The notes: generated from the letters alone by a model not told the origin. DNA of 16,148 nt from Pseudonocardiales bacterium (GCA_013695005.1 JACDBJ010000590.1:1-16148); one strand, 5' to 3'. Counted from the stretch's first letter, positions 6,279 to 13,400 are shown. Numbers and translations are program-made.

Positions 6279-6806
6279 GGTGGCGGGCGGGTCGGGGTAC
6301 AGCTGGTCGTTGCCGACGACGCCGGCGCGCTGGTACCAGCCGCCGCGGATCGCGGCCAGGCCGCGGGGATGCGGCGGCACGTCCAGGTGCTGCTCCCACG
6401 GCTTGATGTCCAGCACCGGCGTGCCGTCCAGCAGGTCCACGCCGGCGAAGTGCAGCACGTTGGCCTCCACGCCGAGCACCCGCACGACGCTGAGCCCGAG
6501 CGGGTTCGGCCGCTGCGGGTACCGGGTGGCGAACACCCCGACCCGCTCGCCCGTCTCGCGCAGCATGAACGGCACCACCCGCAGCTCCGGCTCGTCCGCG
6601 GAAGGTACGTGCAGCCACGTCAACAGCCACGCGTAGTCGAACTCGGCGAGTCCGTCGAGGCCCTGGGCCAGCTCCGGCCGGACGACCACCTGTGCCTGCT
6701 CGTCCGGGTTTCGCAGCGACTGGATCGGCGTGTGCGCTGGCTCGCGGCGGGCGCTCACGACGTGCCCGATCGGGCGGAACCGAGCGTCGGCGGAGGCCTG
6801 AGACAC
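6270..6806 (-). CDS. trmO: tRNA (N6-threonylcarbamoyladenosine(37)-N6)-methyltransferase TrmO (TsaA family)
   Basis: The protein has 178 residues and is of the TsaA/TrmO beta-barrel family, which uses S-adenosylmethionine to methylate t6A37 in threonine tRNAs. Recognisable parts are FRPIGHVVSARREPAHTP at the N-terminus, LTWLHV, PLGLSVVRVLGVE preceded by FATRYPQRPN, and DGTPVLDIKPW. The RPNPLG and DxKPW segments are the hallmark of the family. Some actinobacterial members are annotated only as TsaA-domain proteins, so the exact tRNA target is inferred. The start is GTG 6806, with AGGTGA about 5 bases upstream. The stop TGA (6272-6270) lies within the right arm of the palindromic repeat, so the C-terminal residues may have been altered by its insertion. 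It converges on modC. Confidence 0.88.
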   Translation of the reverse strand: MSQASADARFRPIGHVVSARREPAHTPIQSLRNPDEQAQVVVRPELAQGLDGLAEFDYAWLLTWLHVPSADEPELRVVPFMLRETGERVGVFATRYPQRPNPLGLSVVRVLGVEANVLHFAGVDLLDGTPVLDIKPWEQHLDVPPHPRGLAAIRGGWYQRAGVVGNDQLYPDPPATPQ

Positions 6807-6865
6807 AGATCACCTGCCTTAGTCGAACACCGCTGCGGCGGACCGGAGCGCGCGGTCACCCGGCC

Positions 6866-7078
6866 GGCGAGGGCAGTGCGCCGGAGCTCATCGGGCGCAT
6901 CGGCGCGGCCGAGCTGCTGGCTATGGACCTGGCCACGCTTCCGGTCGACGCCCTGGTCCTCGAGCGGATGGCCAACGCCAAGCACGTCAAGGAGATCCAG
7001 ATCGTGAACGGGCTCACCCCCGGCAACATCACCAAGGCGCTGCAGGGCGAGCACGTCGGAACGATCATCAACGCATAG
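6866..7078 (+). pseudogene. C-terminal remnant of an amino-acid-kinase family gene (molybdenum storage protein-like)
   Basis: About 70 codons read APELIGRIGAAELLAMDLAT followed by ...NAKHVKEIQIVNGL, TPGNITKALQGEHVGTIINA and a stop. The end GL.PGN.T.AL.GEHVGTII is characteristic of the uridylate-kinase-like proteins that include the Mo/W storage protein subunits MosA and MosB (from memory of the Azotobacter proteins). Full-length members have about 250 residues; only the last quarter or so remains. No proper start lies in front of it: the frame continues upstream only as antisense to trmO, and an internal ATG at 6923 would give 51 residues lacking the kinase core. The setting 0.7 kb from modC supports a link with molybdenum. 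It is very likely a dead fragment. A generic UMP kinase or other amino-acid kinase is the alternative. Confidence 0.6.
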
Positions 7079-7084
7079 CCGAAC

Positions 7085-7658
7085 GCCGCCATCGCCGGAC
7101 GCAGCGGTCCCGGCATCTGCGCGACGAACACCAGCTCGGCCGGGACCTCGATCTGGAACACCACCGCGGACCCGGCCTGGCGGTGGATCGCCGTAATCGC
7201 GTTGACCGTGGTGTCAGCGAACGCCTTCCGGTTGCGGAACGCCGCGATCGGACCCAGCGCGAACAGGGCCATATCCAGGTCGCCCGGAATGCCGACCATG
7301 AAGTCCAGCTCCGATTGACCAGACTCCTCGCGGACCAGGTTGAAGATCGGGAAGCTCTCCTCGAAGCTCGCGACGTACCCGAAGTCCATCGTGTCGCCGC
7401 GCAGCCGGTGTCCGCGACGGACCTTCAGCCGGGTGGCCTGCTCGTAGTCCGACCAGTCGCCTGGCGCACGATCTCCAGATCGGGATGGTTTCGCAACGAC
7501 TCGATGACGTGCACGATCCAGTTGCGGCGTTCGCCGGTCTCGCCGTCGGGAAGCATCCGTAGCCGGCCGCCCAGCCGCTGGGCGGCGCCGCGCATGACGG
7601 CCGCCGTGTCGTCACCGGGAATGCTGCCAACGAGGTGACCTGCACGTTGATCCTTCAT
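7085..7658 (-). pseudogene. Frameshifted, truncated MetE-like (cobalamin-independent methionine synthase-like) gene
   Basis: The N-terminal part starts at ATG 7658 (MKDQRAGHLVGSIPGDD) and contains MLPDGETGERRNWIVHVIES, typical of the UROD/MetE-like family with about 370 residues. Around 7450 that frame fails (it ends at a TGA near 7425). The homologous reading continues in another frame with GDWSDYEQATRLKVRRGHRL, MDFGYVASFEESFPIF, VGIPGDLDMALFALGP and VFQIEVPAELVF. It stops resembling a protein after RPAMAAFG at about 7085, where it meets the opposite-strand kinase remnant. Roughly the first half of the family length is left. A loss of one 7-bp copy of GCCAGGC at the shift point would explain the frame change. 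It lies 38 bases downstream of serS on the same strand. Its substrate was never established for this family as far as I know. Confidence 0.72.
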
Positions 7659-7696
7659 CTACCCAGCCTCGCACAGGCCCGCGCCACCGCGGTGGA

Positions 7697-8941
7697 CTAC
7701 TCCGGTGCGGCGCCGAGGGTCGCGGGCGCGCCGTACGGGCGGAGCACCTCGGGCACTGTCACGACGCCGCGCTCGTCCTGGAAGTTCTCCATGATCGCCA
7801 GCAGCGAGCGGGCGGTGACACCCGTGCCGTTGAGCGTGTGCACGGTCTCGGTGCGCCCGTCGCGGCGGAACCGGATGTTCAGCCGCCGGGCCTGATAGTC
7901 GGTGGTGTTGGAGCACGAGGTGATCTCCCGGTACCGGCCCTGGGTGGGGAACCACGCCTCAATGTCGTACTTCTTGGCCGCCGACGCCCCGAGGTCGCCG
8001 ACCGCGATGTTGACCACCCGGTACGGCAGCCCGAGCGCCTGCACGAGCTCCTCCTCGTTGGCCAGCAGCTCGTCGTGCAGCTCCTCAGACTGCTCCGGCA
8101 GGCAGTAGACGTACATCTCGATCTTGTCGAACTGGTGCACCCGGAACATCCCGCGGGTGTCCTTGCCGGCCGCGCCGGCCTCGCGGCGGAAGTTCGTGGA
8201 GAACGCGGTGTAGCGCGCCGGCAGCGCGTCGAGCTCGAGGATCTCCTGCATGTGAATCGCCGCGAGCGCCACCTCGCTGGTGCCGGTGAGGTAGAGGTGA
8301 TCCTTCTCCAGGCTGTACAGGTTGGACTCGTCGGTGGGCAGGAAGCCGGTGCCATACATCGGCTTCTCGCTGGCCAGAACCGGGCCGAGCACCGGCATGA
8401 AGCCCTTGGCGGCCAGCCGGTCGATGACGAAGCGGTACATCGCCATCTCGGTCAGTGCCACGTCGCCGAAGCGGTAGGCGAAGCGCGAGCCCGCCATCCG
8501 CGCGCCGCGCGCCATGTCGATCCAGCCGCGTGGCGAGCCGAGCTCGAGGTGGTCCTTCGGCGTGAAGCCGAACTCGGGCTTCTCGCCCCAGGTCCGCAGC
8601 TCGATGGCGTCCTCGTCGGTCCAGCCGTCGGCGGCGCTCGGGTGCGGCAGGTTCGGAATCCTGGCCAGCAACGCGTCCCGCTGCGCGGCGGCCTGGCCTA
8701 GCTCGTCCTCGCTGCGGCGCAGCTCGTCCTTGGCCCGCTTGAGCTCGTCGATCTCCGAGGGGGTCGGCGCGGACTTGGGCCGGCGCTTCTGCGCGGCGCG
8801 CAACTTGTCCACCCGCTCGGTCAGCTCGCGCCAGCTCGCGTCGGCGCGCAGCAGCGCCTCGAAGTCCTGCTCGGCGTCGCGGCGGGCCAGCGCCGTGCGG
8901 AACCGGTCGGGCTCCTGGCGGGCCGCCTTCAGATCGATCAC
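7697..8941 (-). CDS. serS: Seryl-tRNA synthetase
   Basis: This 414-residue class II aminoacyl-tRNA synthetase charges tRNA-Ser (and tRNA-Sec where present). The N-terminal 100 residues are the long antiparallel coiled-coil arm that grips the tRNA (charged heptads from about ELTERVDKLRAAQKRR to DELRRSEDELGQ). The catalytic domain follows with the TSEVALAAI serine-site segment, motif 2 FRREAGAAGKDTRGMFRVHQF and motif 3 LNGTGVTARSLLAIMENFQ. The order and length are normal and nothing is missing. The GTG start (8941, MIDLKAARQEPDRF) fits the family N-terminus. No Shine-Dalgarno is seen, but TAGAAT lies 7 bases upstream, so the mRNA is probably leaderless. The stop is TAG (7699-7697); the broken MetE-like gene follows. 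Confidence 0.96.
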   Translation of the reverse strand: MIDLKAARQEPDRFRTALARRDAEQDFEALLRADASWRELTERVDKLRAAQKRRPKSAPTPSEIDELKRAKDELRRSEDELGQAAAQRDALLARIPNLPHPSAADGWTDEDAIELRTWGEKPEFGFTPKDHLELGSPRGWIDMARGARMAGSRFAYRFGDVALTEMAMYRFVIDRLAAKGFMPVLGPVLASEKPMYGTGFLPTDESNLYSLEKDHLYLTGTSEVALAAIHMQEILELDALPARYTAFSTNFRREAGAAGKDTRGMFRVHQFDKIEMYVYCLPEQSEELHDELLANEEELVQALGLPYRVVNIAVGDLGASAAKKYDIEAWFPTQGRYREITSCSNTTDYQARRLNIRFRRDGRTETVHTLNGTGVTARSLLAIMENFQDERGVVTVPEVLRPYGAPATLGAAPE

Positions 8942-8948
8942 TCAGGCG

Positions 8949-8954
8949 ATTCTA
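8949..8954 (-). promoter_or_regulatory. Candidate -10 box of serS (leaderless)
   Basis: On the minus strand the sequence reads TAGAAT, a good TANNNT -10 box, 7 bases before the GTG of serS. A start of transcription at the GTG itself would explain the missing Shine-Dalgarno. The -35 region is not recognisable. Confidence 0.5.
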
Positions 8955-9026
8955 GTCGCCGGGCAGGTGCCGCCTTCTCCGGTCCGAATCGGCCGCAATG
9001 CGCAGACGATCATGGTCCGGTAGGGA

Positions 9027-9131
9027 TAGGCTTGAGGGCAGCGCGCTCTGAGCCAGCTCGGGGCGCCCTCGTAGCGGGATGGTCCGCGGCGGGGGGACCC
9101 ATCGGGCACAGCATGGAGCAGGTGAGCAGCG
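9027..9131 (+). promoter_or_regulatory. Candidate promoter and structured leader of the cold-shock gene
   Basis: The 190 bases between serS and the cold-shock gene hold no convincing ORF. TAGGCT at 9027-9032 could be a -10 box, giving a leader of about 90 bases. In it, GATGGTCC (9078-9085) and GGACCCATC (9095-9103) can pair with one bulge around a GC loop. The ribosome site AGGTGAG (9120-9126) lies outside this hairpin, 5 bases before the GTG. Long structured leaders are known for cold-shock genes in other bacteria; whether this one senses temperature is unknown. Confidence 0.3.
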
Positions 9132-9518
9132 GTGCCGACCGGCAAGGTCAAGTGGTACGACGCCGAGAAGGGCTTCGGCTTCCTCTCCCAAGAAGGCGGC
9201 GAGGACGTCTACGTCCGCAAGGCCGCGCTGCCCTCGGGTGTCGAGGGGCTCAAGTCCGGCCAGAAGGTCGAGTTCGGGATGGCCGAGGGGCGGCGCGGGC
9301 CGCAGGCACTGTCGGTCCGGCTGATCGACGCCCCACCGTCCATTGTGGAGGCAAACCGCCGGCCGGCCGAGGAGCTGCACGGCGTGATCGAGGACATGAT
9401 CCGGCTGCTGGACACCAAGGTGCAGCCTGACCTGCGGCGCGGGCGGTATCCCGACCGCCGTACCGCCAAGCTGGCCGCAGAGGTGGTGCGCGCCGTCGCG
9501 CGCGACCTGGACGGATAG
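9132..9518 (+). CDS. cspB: Cold-shock domain protein with C-terminal extension (CspB-like)
   Basis: The protein has 128 residues. The first 65 form a cold-shock OB fold that binds single-stranded RNA or DNA: GKVKWYDAEKGFGFL contains RNP1, and DVYVRKAAL is a variant RNP2 in which the usual Phe-Val-His is Tyr-Val-Arg. Most Csp proteins end near residue 70. Here 60 more residues follow, including EELHGVIEDMIRLLDTKVQP and YPDRRTAKLAAEVVRAVARD, which look helical. The extended form of about 135 residues matches mycobacterial CspB, which also lies near moaA2 as I recall. The start GTG at 9132 has an AGGTGAG ribosome site at 5 bases. The function of the extension (dimerisation or partner binding) is unknown to me. 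Confidence 0.9.
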   Translation: MPTGKVKWYDAEKGFGFLSQEGGEDVYVRKAALPSGVEGLKSGQKVEFGMAEGRRGPQALSVRLIDAPPSIVEANRRPAEELHGVIEDMIRLLDTKVQPDLRRGRYPDRRTAKLAAEVVRAVARDLDG

Positions 9519-9532
9519 ATAGTCGAGAGTTG

Positions 9533-9538
9533 TACTAT
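9533..9538 (+). promoter_or_regulatory. Candidate -10 box of the PIG-L gene (leaderless)
   Basis: TACTAT fits TANNNT and ends 6 bases before ATG 9545, so transcription could start on the start codon. No Shine-Dalgarno precedes that ATG. It lies in the 26-base gap after the cold-shock gene, which argues for a separate transcript rather than simple read-through. Confidence 0.5.
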
Positions 9539-9544
9539 CCGCGG

Positions 9545-10330
9545 ATGCAACCGCCTGCACCCGTGGACCCCTTCCCCGAGAACTGGGAACGCGCGCTGTG
9601 TGTCGTCGCGCACCCGGACGACCTGGAGTACGGCGCCGCGTCAGCCATCGCCCGCTGGACCTCGCAGGGCAAGACCGTCACCTACCTGCTGGCGACCCGC
9701 GGGGAGGCCGGCATCGACGGCATGCGCCCCGAGGAAGCCGCTCCGCTGCGTGAGCAGGAGGAGCGCAACGGAGCTGCGGAGGTCGGCGTCGAGACGGTCG
9801 ACTTCCTGGACTACCAGGACGGAATCGTCGAGTACGGCGTGCCGCTGCGGCGAGACATCACGCGCGCAATCCGCAAGTACCGGCCGGAAGTGATCATCGG
9901 CGGGGCGTTCGACGTCAAGATGTTCGGATCCATGAGCAACCAGGCCGACCACCGCACGGTCGGGCTCGCCACGCTGGACGCCGCACGCGACGCCGGCAAC
10001 CGATGGATCTTCACCGAGCTCCTCGAAGAGGGCCTCGAGCCCTGGGGCGGGGTGCGGCTCGTCGCCTACAGCGGCTCGGACCAGGCGACGCACGGGGTGG
10101 ACGTGACCGGCGACCACCTGCAGCGCGGCATCAAATCGCTCGAGGCGCACGACGCATACACGGCCGGCCTCGGGGACCGGGCCACCGTGTTGGTGCCGTC
10201 GGAGTTCCTCACCTGGGTCGCGCAGGCCTGCGGACCGGCGCTCGGGGTCGAGGCGGCCGTGCTGTTCGAGGTGTACACGCTGATCCCCGACGCGCCGCCG
10301 CCGTGGGTGACCGGAGACGGCCCAAGCTAG
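9545..10330 (+). CDS. PIG-L/LmbE family zinc-dependent N-deacetylase
   Basis: This 261-residue protein has the metal-binding motif AHPDDLE (residues 22-28) and the second zinc site QADHRTVG around residue 138. Both are standard for the PIG-L family, which removes acetyl groups from GlcNAc-type sugars or cleaves related amides. Members include MshB (mycothiol synthesis), Mca (mycothiol-conjugate amidase) and antibiotic deacetylases. With only about 260 residues and no distinctive MshB features that I can see, the substrate cannot be assigned. I chose the ATG at 9545 (MQPPAPVDPF) rather than a TTG at 9530, because the -10 box would lie inside the longer version. Its TAG overlaps the stop of the opposite DUF2771 gene in one CTAG, so there is no room for a terminator between them. 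Confidence 0.88.
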   Translation: MQPPAPVDPFPENWERALCVVAHPDDLEYGAASAIARWTSQGKTVTYLLATRGEAGIDGMRPEEAAPLREQEERNGAAEVGVETVDFLDYQDGIVEYGVPLRRDITRAIRKYRPEVIIGGAFDVKMFGSMSNQADHRTVGLATLDAARDAGNRWIFTELLEEGLEPWGGVRLVAYSGSDQATHGVDVTGDHLQRGIKSLEAHDAYTAGLGDRATVLVPSEFLTWVAQACGPALGVEAAVLFEVYTLIPDAPPPWVTGDGPS

Positions 10331-10803
10331 GTACCGGCGACGACGAGTGCCCAGGTGGCGCTGATCGGGAACGAGACCTCCCCGCCCGGCTCGGCGACCA
10401 ACCCGGCGGCGAACTGCTGTACCTCGGCCCGCACGAGCTGGTCGGTCGGGGCGGGCAGGGTGAGGGTGAACTCACTGCGCTGACCGGCTGGGATCACCGG
10501 GCCGCGCGCGTCGATGCGCTCGCCCGTGGCGGTGAGGTAGGTGAACACCACGTGCCACGGCGCCTGCTTGACGGGTTCGGGCACGCTCACCTGCACCGCG
10601 GTGCCAGGGGCCACGGCGAGCTTGACGACGGCTGCCGGATCGTTGGCGCACTCCTGCGTGTCGCGCTGGTTGCAGTACTGGACCGGTGCAGCCGCAACGG
10701 TGGCACCGCCCGCGCTGAAACTGACCTGCGGCTTGGCCTCGTCGCCACCGCAGGCGCCCGCGAGCAGCCCGAGGCAGAGCAGGGCGAGGACGAGCCGCAG
10801 CAC
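10327..10803 (-). CDS. DUF2771 family lipoprotein
   Basis: The protein has 158 residues, starting with a lipoprotein signal MLRLVLALLCLGLLAGAC (Cys18 after lipobox AGAC). The mature part has a Cys pair (QYCNQRDTQECAND) that may form a disulfide, and a beta-rich pattern (VQVSVPEPVKQAPWHVVFTY, PVIPAGQRSEFTLTLP, GEVSFPISATWALVV). These match the actinobacterial DUF2771 family, whose function is not known to me. In mycobacteria the equivalent gene also sits beside an MFS-type membrane protein, as I recall. The start is GTG 10803, only 2 bases after the MFS stop, so they form one transcript. Its stop is shared with the convergent PIG-L gene. Confidence 0.82.
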   Translation of the reverse strand: MLRLVLALLCLGLLAGACGGDEAKPQVSFSAGGATVAAAPVQYCNQRDTQECANDPAAVVKLAVAPGTAVQVSVPEPVKQAPWHVVFTYLTATGERIDARGPVIPAGQRSEFTLTLPAPTDQLVRAEVQQFAAGLVAEPGGEVSFPISATWALVVAGT

Positions 10804-10805
10804 CG

Positions 10806-12536
10806 CTAGAGCGTCCTGGCGGCGGGTTGCGGCGCCGGCTGCGGCCGCCGCCGTGCCCTGTTCCGCGGGACCAACGAGCCACCCCGCCCGACCATCCACG
10901 TCTGCAGGCCCATCAGGGCGACGAGCACGGAGATCACCGTGAACCCGATCCAGTACGTCGTCGGCATCAGCACGCCCAGCGCCCCGCCGAACACCCACGC
11001 CAGCTGCAGCATGGTCTCGGACCGGCCGAACGCCGAGGCCCGCGACGCCTCGGGCATCTCCCGCTGGATCACCGCGTCGAGGCAGACCTTTGCCAATGCG
11101 CTGGTCGCCGAGGCCACCAAGGCCACGAGGATCGCGGTGAAGATGCCGGGAAGCACGGCCGCTATCACGCCGGACAGCGCCGCGGCCGCCACACAGCCCA
11201 GGATGAAGCCGTCGGAGTGCTCGAACTGCCGTCGAGCACCGATCATGTTGCCGGTGAAGAAGCCGATGCCCGCCGCGGCTCCGACGACCCCGAGCAGCAA
11301 CAGTTGCTGTCCGGGAGCCTGCTCGCTCTGTGCCTTCACCACGAACGCGATGAACAGCGTGAGGAAGCCGGTCAGCAGCCGGATCGCGCTGTTGCCCCAC
11401 AGCGAGACGATGACGGGCTTGGTCAGCGACTGCTGCCCAGAGTCGTGGGACATGTTGATCAGGGCCGTCGGCACCTCGCCCGCGGTGCTCTCCACCCACG
11501 CCGGGATGCGCAAGCACAGCCAGGTACCGACCAGGCACAGCAAGGCCGTGTAGATCAGCGCGCCGGGCGATCCGGTCAGCCAGGCGAACGCCGCCGCGAA
11601 CGCGCCGAACACCGCACCGGCCGCCAGTCCGAAGCTGGTCAGCCGCGAGTTCGTCGTCACCAGGGTCATCCCCGGCGGCAGCACCCTCGGTGTGACCGCC
11701 GCCTTGAGCACCACGTACGACTTGCTCAGCACCATCACGCCCAGGGCCGCGGGATAGAGCCCCCAGTCGTCGAAGTGGTAGGCCATCACGATGGCGAGCA
11801 CAGCCCGGCCAGCGAAGGAGAATGCCAGCGCCGCGCGGCGGCCGCGTTGCAGCTTGTCCAGCAACGGGCCGATCACCGGCGCCACCAGCGCGAACGGAGC
11901 CACCGTGATCAACAGGTAGAGGGCGACCTTGCCGCGGCTCTCCGCGGTGGCCGCGGAGAAGAACAGCGTGTTGGCCAGCGACACGGCGATCGCGGCGTCC
12001 ACGGCGTAGCTCAGCATCGTGGCGTAGGTCAGCGCGGTGAGCCCGGAGCGGTCGGCACCGTCGGCGGTGGCCGCCCGCTGGAACGCTGCGACGCCCTTGC
12101 CGGTCAGCGCCCTGCTGCGTAGGGCGGCGACCCTGGTGACGGTCATCTTCTTGGGCGCGCGCTGGTCCGGCGGCGGGTCCTGCTGGTGGCCGGTGCCGGA
12201 GAGCAGCTGCGGCCCGGAGAGCAGGCCGTGGCCCTGCCCGGGATGGTTGGCCTGCGACGGCGGTGGCCCTTGAGGTCGGCCCGACGGTTGTGGTGGGCGC
12301 GGCGGCGGGCCCTGCGCCGGGGTCCAGCCAGGCTGCTGGTGATAACCGGGCGGCGGCCCCTGCGGCCGCGGAGGCTGCGGTGGCTGGTTGTGCCACGGGG
12401 GTCGCGGCGGGCCCTGCGGTGGCGGGCCCTGGGCTGGCGGCTTCGGTTGGCGGTCGGCGGGACCCCAGTTCGGCTGCTTCTGACCCGACCAGCCACCCCG
12501 GCCGGGCCGCGGGCGAGGGGGACGCGACGAGGCCAC
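10806..12536 (-). CDS. MFS-type membrane protein with a long proline-rich N-terminal region
   Basis: This 576-residue protein starts with about 125 residues of Pro/Gln/Gly/Arg-rich, disordered sequence (RPPRPRPGRG, QGPPPQGPPRPPW and similar runs). A membrane core follows with about twelve hydrophobic segments between residues 165 and 560. One loop reads GPLLDKLQRGRRAALAF, resembling the MFS loop 2-3 signature. The tail is Arg/Pro-rich. The transported compound cannot be told. It corresponds in context to the mycobacterial MFS-like protein next to DUF2771. The GTG start (12536) has GAGG two bases upstream, which is tight; starts inside the proline-rich part are less likely because the frame stays coding-like throughout. 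The glutaminyl cyclase gene ends 49 bases upstream on the same strand. Confidence 0.85.
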   Translation of the reverse strand: MASSRPPRPRPGRGGWSGQKQPNWGPADRQPKPPAQGPPPQGPPRPPWHNQPPQPPRPQGPPPGYHQQPGWTPAQGPPPRPPQPSGRPQGPPPSQANHPGQGHGLLSGPQLLSGTGHQQDPPPDQRAPKKMTVTRVAALRSRALTGKGVAAFQRAATADGADRSGLTALTYATMLSYAVDAAIAVSLANTLFFSAATAESRGKVALYLLITVAPFALVAPVIGPLLDKLQRGRRAALAFSFAGRAVLAIVMAYHFDDWGLYPAALGVMVLSKSYVVLKAAVTPRVLPPGMTLVTTNSRLTSFGLAAGAVFGAFAAAFAWLTGSPGALIYTALLCLVGTWLCLRIPAWVESTAGEVPTALINMSHDSGQQSLTKPVIVSLWGNSAIRLLTGFLTLFIAFVVKAQSEQAPGQQLLLLGVVGAAAGIGFFTGNMIGARRQFEHSDGFILGCVAAAALSGVIAAVLPGIFTAILVALVASATSALAKVCLDAVIQREMPEASRASAFGRSETMLQLAWVFGGALGVLMPTTYWIGFTVISVLVALMGLQTWMVGRGGSLVPRNRARRRPQPAPQPAARTL

Positions 12537-12585
12537 GTCCTCATTCTGACCTACGGCACCGTCGGCCGTCGGCCGGTCGTGCGGC

Positions 12586-13386
12586 TCATCGCTCGGCGGG
12601 CACGAAACGCACCCGGAAGGTGGTAGGCCACAGCTTGCCGGTCACCAGGAACTCGCCGGTGGATCCGACCGCGGCGATGCCGTTGAGCACGTCGGCTCCG
12701 TTGCGGCGGCTCGCCGGCAACAGCCCGGCAGCGTCGGCGGCCGCCGTCACCTCGCCGCTCGCGGGGTCGATACGCACGATCAGGTCGGTCCGCCAGACGT
12801 TGGCCCAGACCTGGCCGTCCACGCACTCCAGCTCGTTGAGCGCGGTGAGTGGACGCCCGGCCATCCGCACGGAGACCGACCCGCTCGCCGCGAAGCTGAC
12901 CGGGTCGCGGAACTGCAGGCGATCCGTGCCGTCGCTCATGACCAGGCGGCGGCCGCCGGCGTCGTTGCACAATCCCCAACCCTCGCCGTCGTAGCTGACC
13001 TCCCGCAGCTTGGTGAGCGAGGCCCGGTCCCACTCGATGGCGAACCCGTCCCTCCAGGTCAGCTGCCAGATCCGGTCGCCGACGAGGGTGATTCCCTCGC
13101 CGAACACCGGCGCCGGCAGGGCGGCGGCGCGGCGCACGGCACCGGTCTGCGGGTCCAGCTCCCGCAGCTGCGACCGACCGCCGAGCCCGGTGCCCTCGTA
13201 GAGCACCCCGTCGGCGATCTCGAAGCCCTGGGTGAACGCCGTGGCGTCGTGCGGGAGTTCGCCCAGTACCTCGACGCGTAGCTGCGGGACACCGGCCGTC
13301 GAGGGCGTTGCCGCGGCCGCGCAGCTCAGCAGCAGGAGCGTCGCCAGCGCGTTTGCCGCCGCCAACCCTGCGCGCCGAATGGTCAC
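12586..13386 (-). CDS. Glutaminyl-peptide cyclotransferase (plant-type beta-propeller), exported
   Basis: The protein has 266 residues. The N-terminus MTIRRAG followed by LAAANALATLLLLSC is a signal sequence, possibly a lipobox (LLSC, Cys21). The rest is the papaya-type five-bladed propeller of glutaminyl cyclase (PF05096 as I recall): AFTQGFEIADGVLYEGTGL, LTWRDG, SYDGEGWGLC, LNELECVDGQVWANVW, DVLNGIAAVG and VTGKLWP. The Glu of YEGTG, Asn of LNELE and Lys of TGKLW correspond to catalytic or binding residues known in the papaya enzyme. It converts an N-terminal Gln to pyroglutamate, here outside the membrane. The start is GTG 13386. It leads the minus-strand series QC, MFS, DUF2771 and is divergent from DUF3027 (26 bases), so a compact shared promoter region is implied. 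Confidence 0.88.
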   Translation of the reverse strand: MTIRRAGLAAANALATLLLLSCAAAATPSTAGVPQLRVEVLGELPHDATAFTQGFEIADGVLYEGTGLGGRSQLRELDPQTGAVRRAAALPAPVFGEGITLVGDRIWQLTWRDGFAIEWDRASLTKLREVSYDGEGWGLCNDAGGRRLVMSDGTDRLQFRDPVSFAASGSVSVRMAGRPLTALNELECVDGQVWANVWRTDLIVRIDPASGEVTAAADAAGLLPASRRNGADVLNGIAAVGSTGEFLVTGKLWPTTFRVRFVPAER

Positions 13387-13400
13387 CGGGACGAGGGTGG

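Noticed and set aside
6856..7389. Minus-strand 177-codon frame as an intact gene
   Set aside because: Only about the first 100 codons resemble the MetE-like family; the rest is antisense to the kinase remnant, and the true N-terminus is in another frame. It is therefore treated as part of a pseudogene.
7684..7695. 12-bp perfect palindrome CCACCGCGGTGG next to the serS stop as a terminator
   Set aside because: Without a loop it gives only about 4 pairs, and no T-run follows on the serS strand.
10327..12396. Minus-strand frame of 689 codons fusing DUF2771 with upstream sequence
   Set aside because: Only its last 158 codons are the real DUF2771 gene. The rest is an out-of-frame shadow of the MFS gene, and the GTG at 10803 with a lipoprotein signal gives the natural start.
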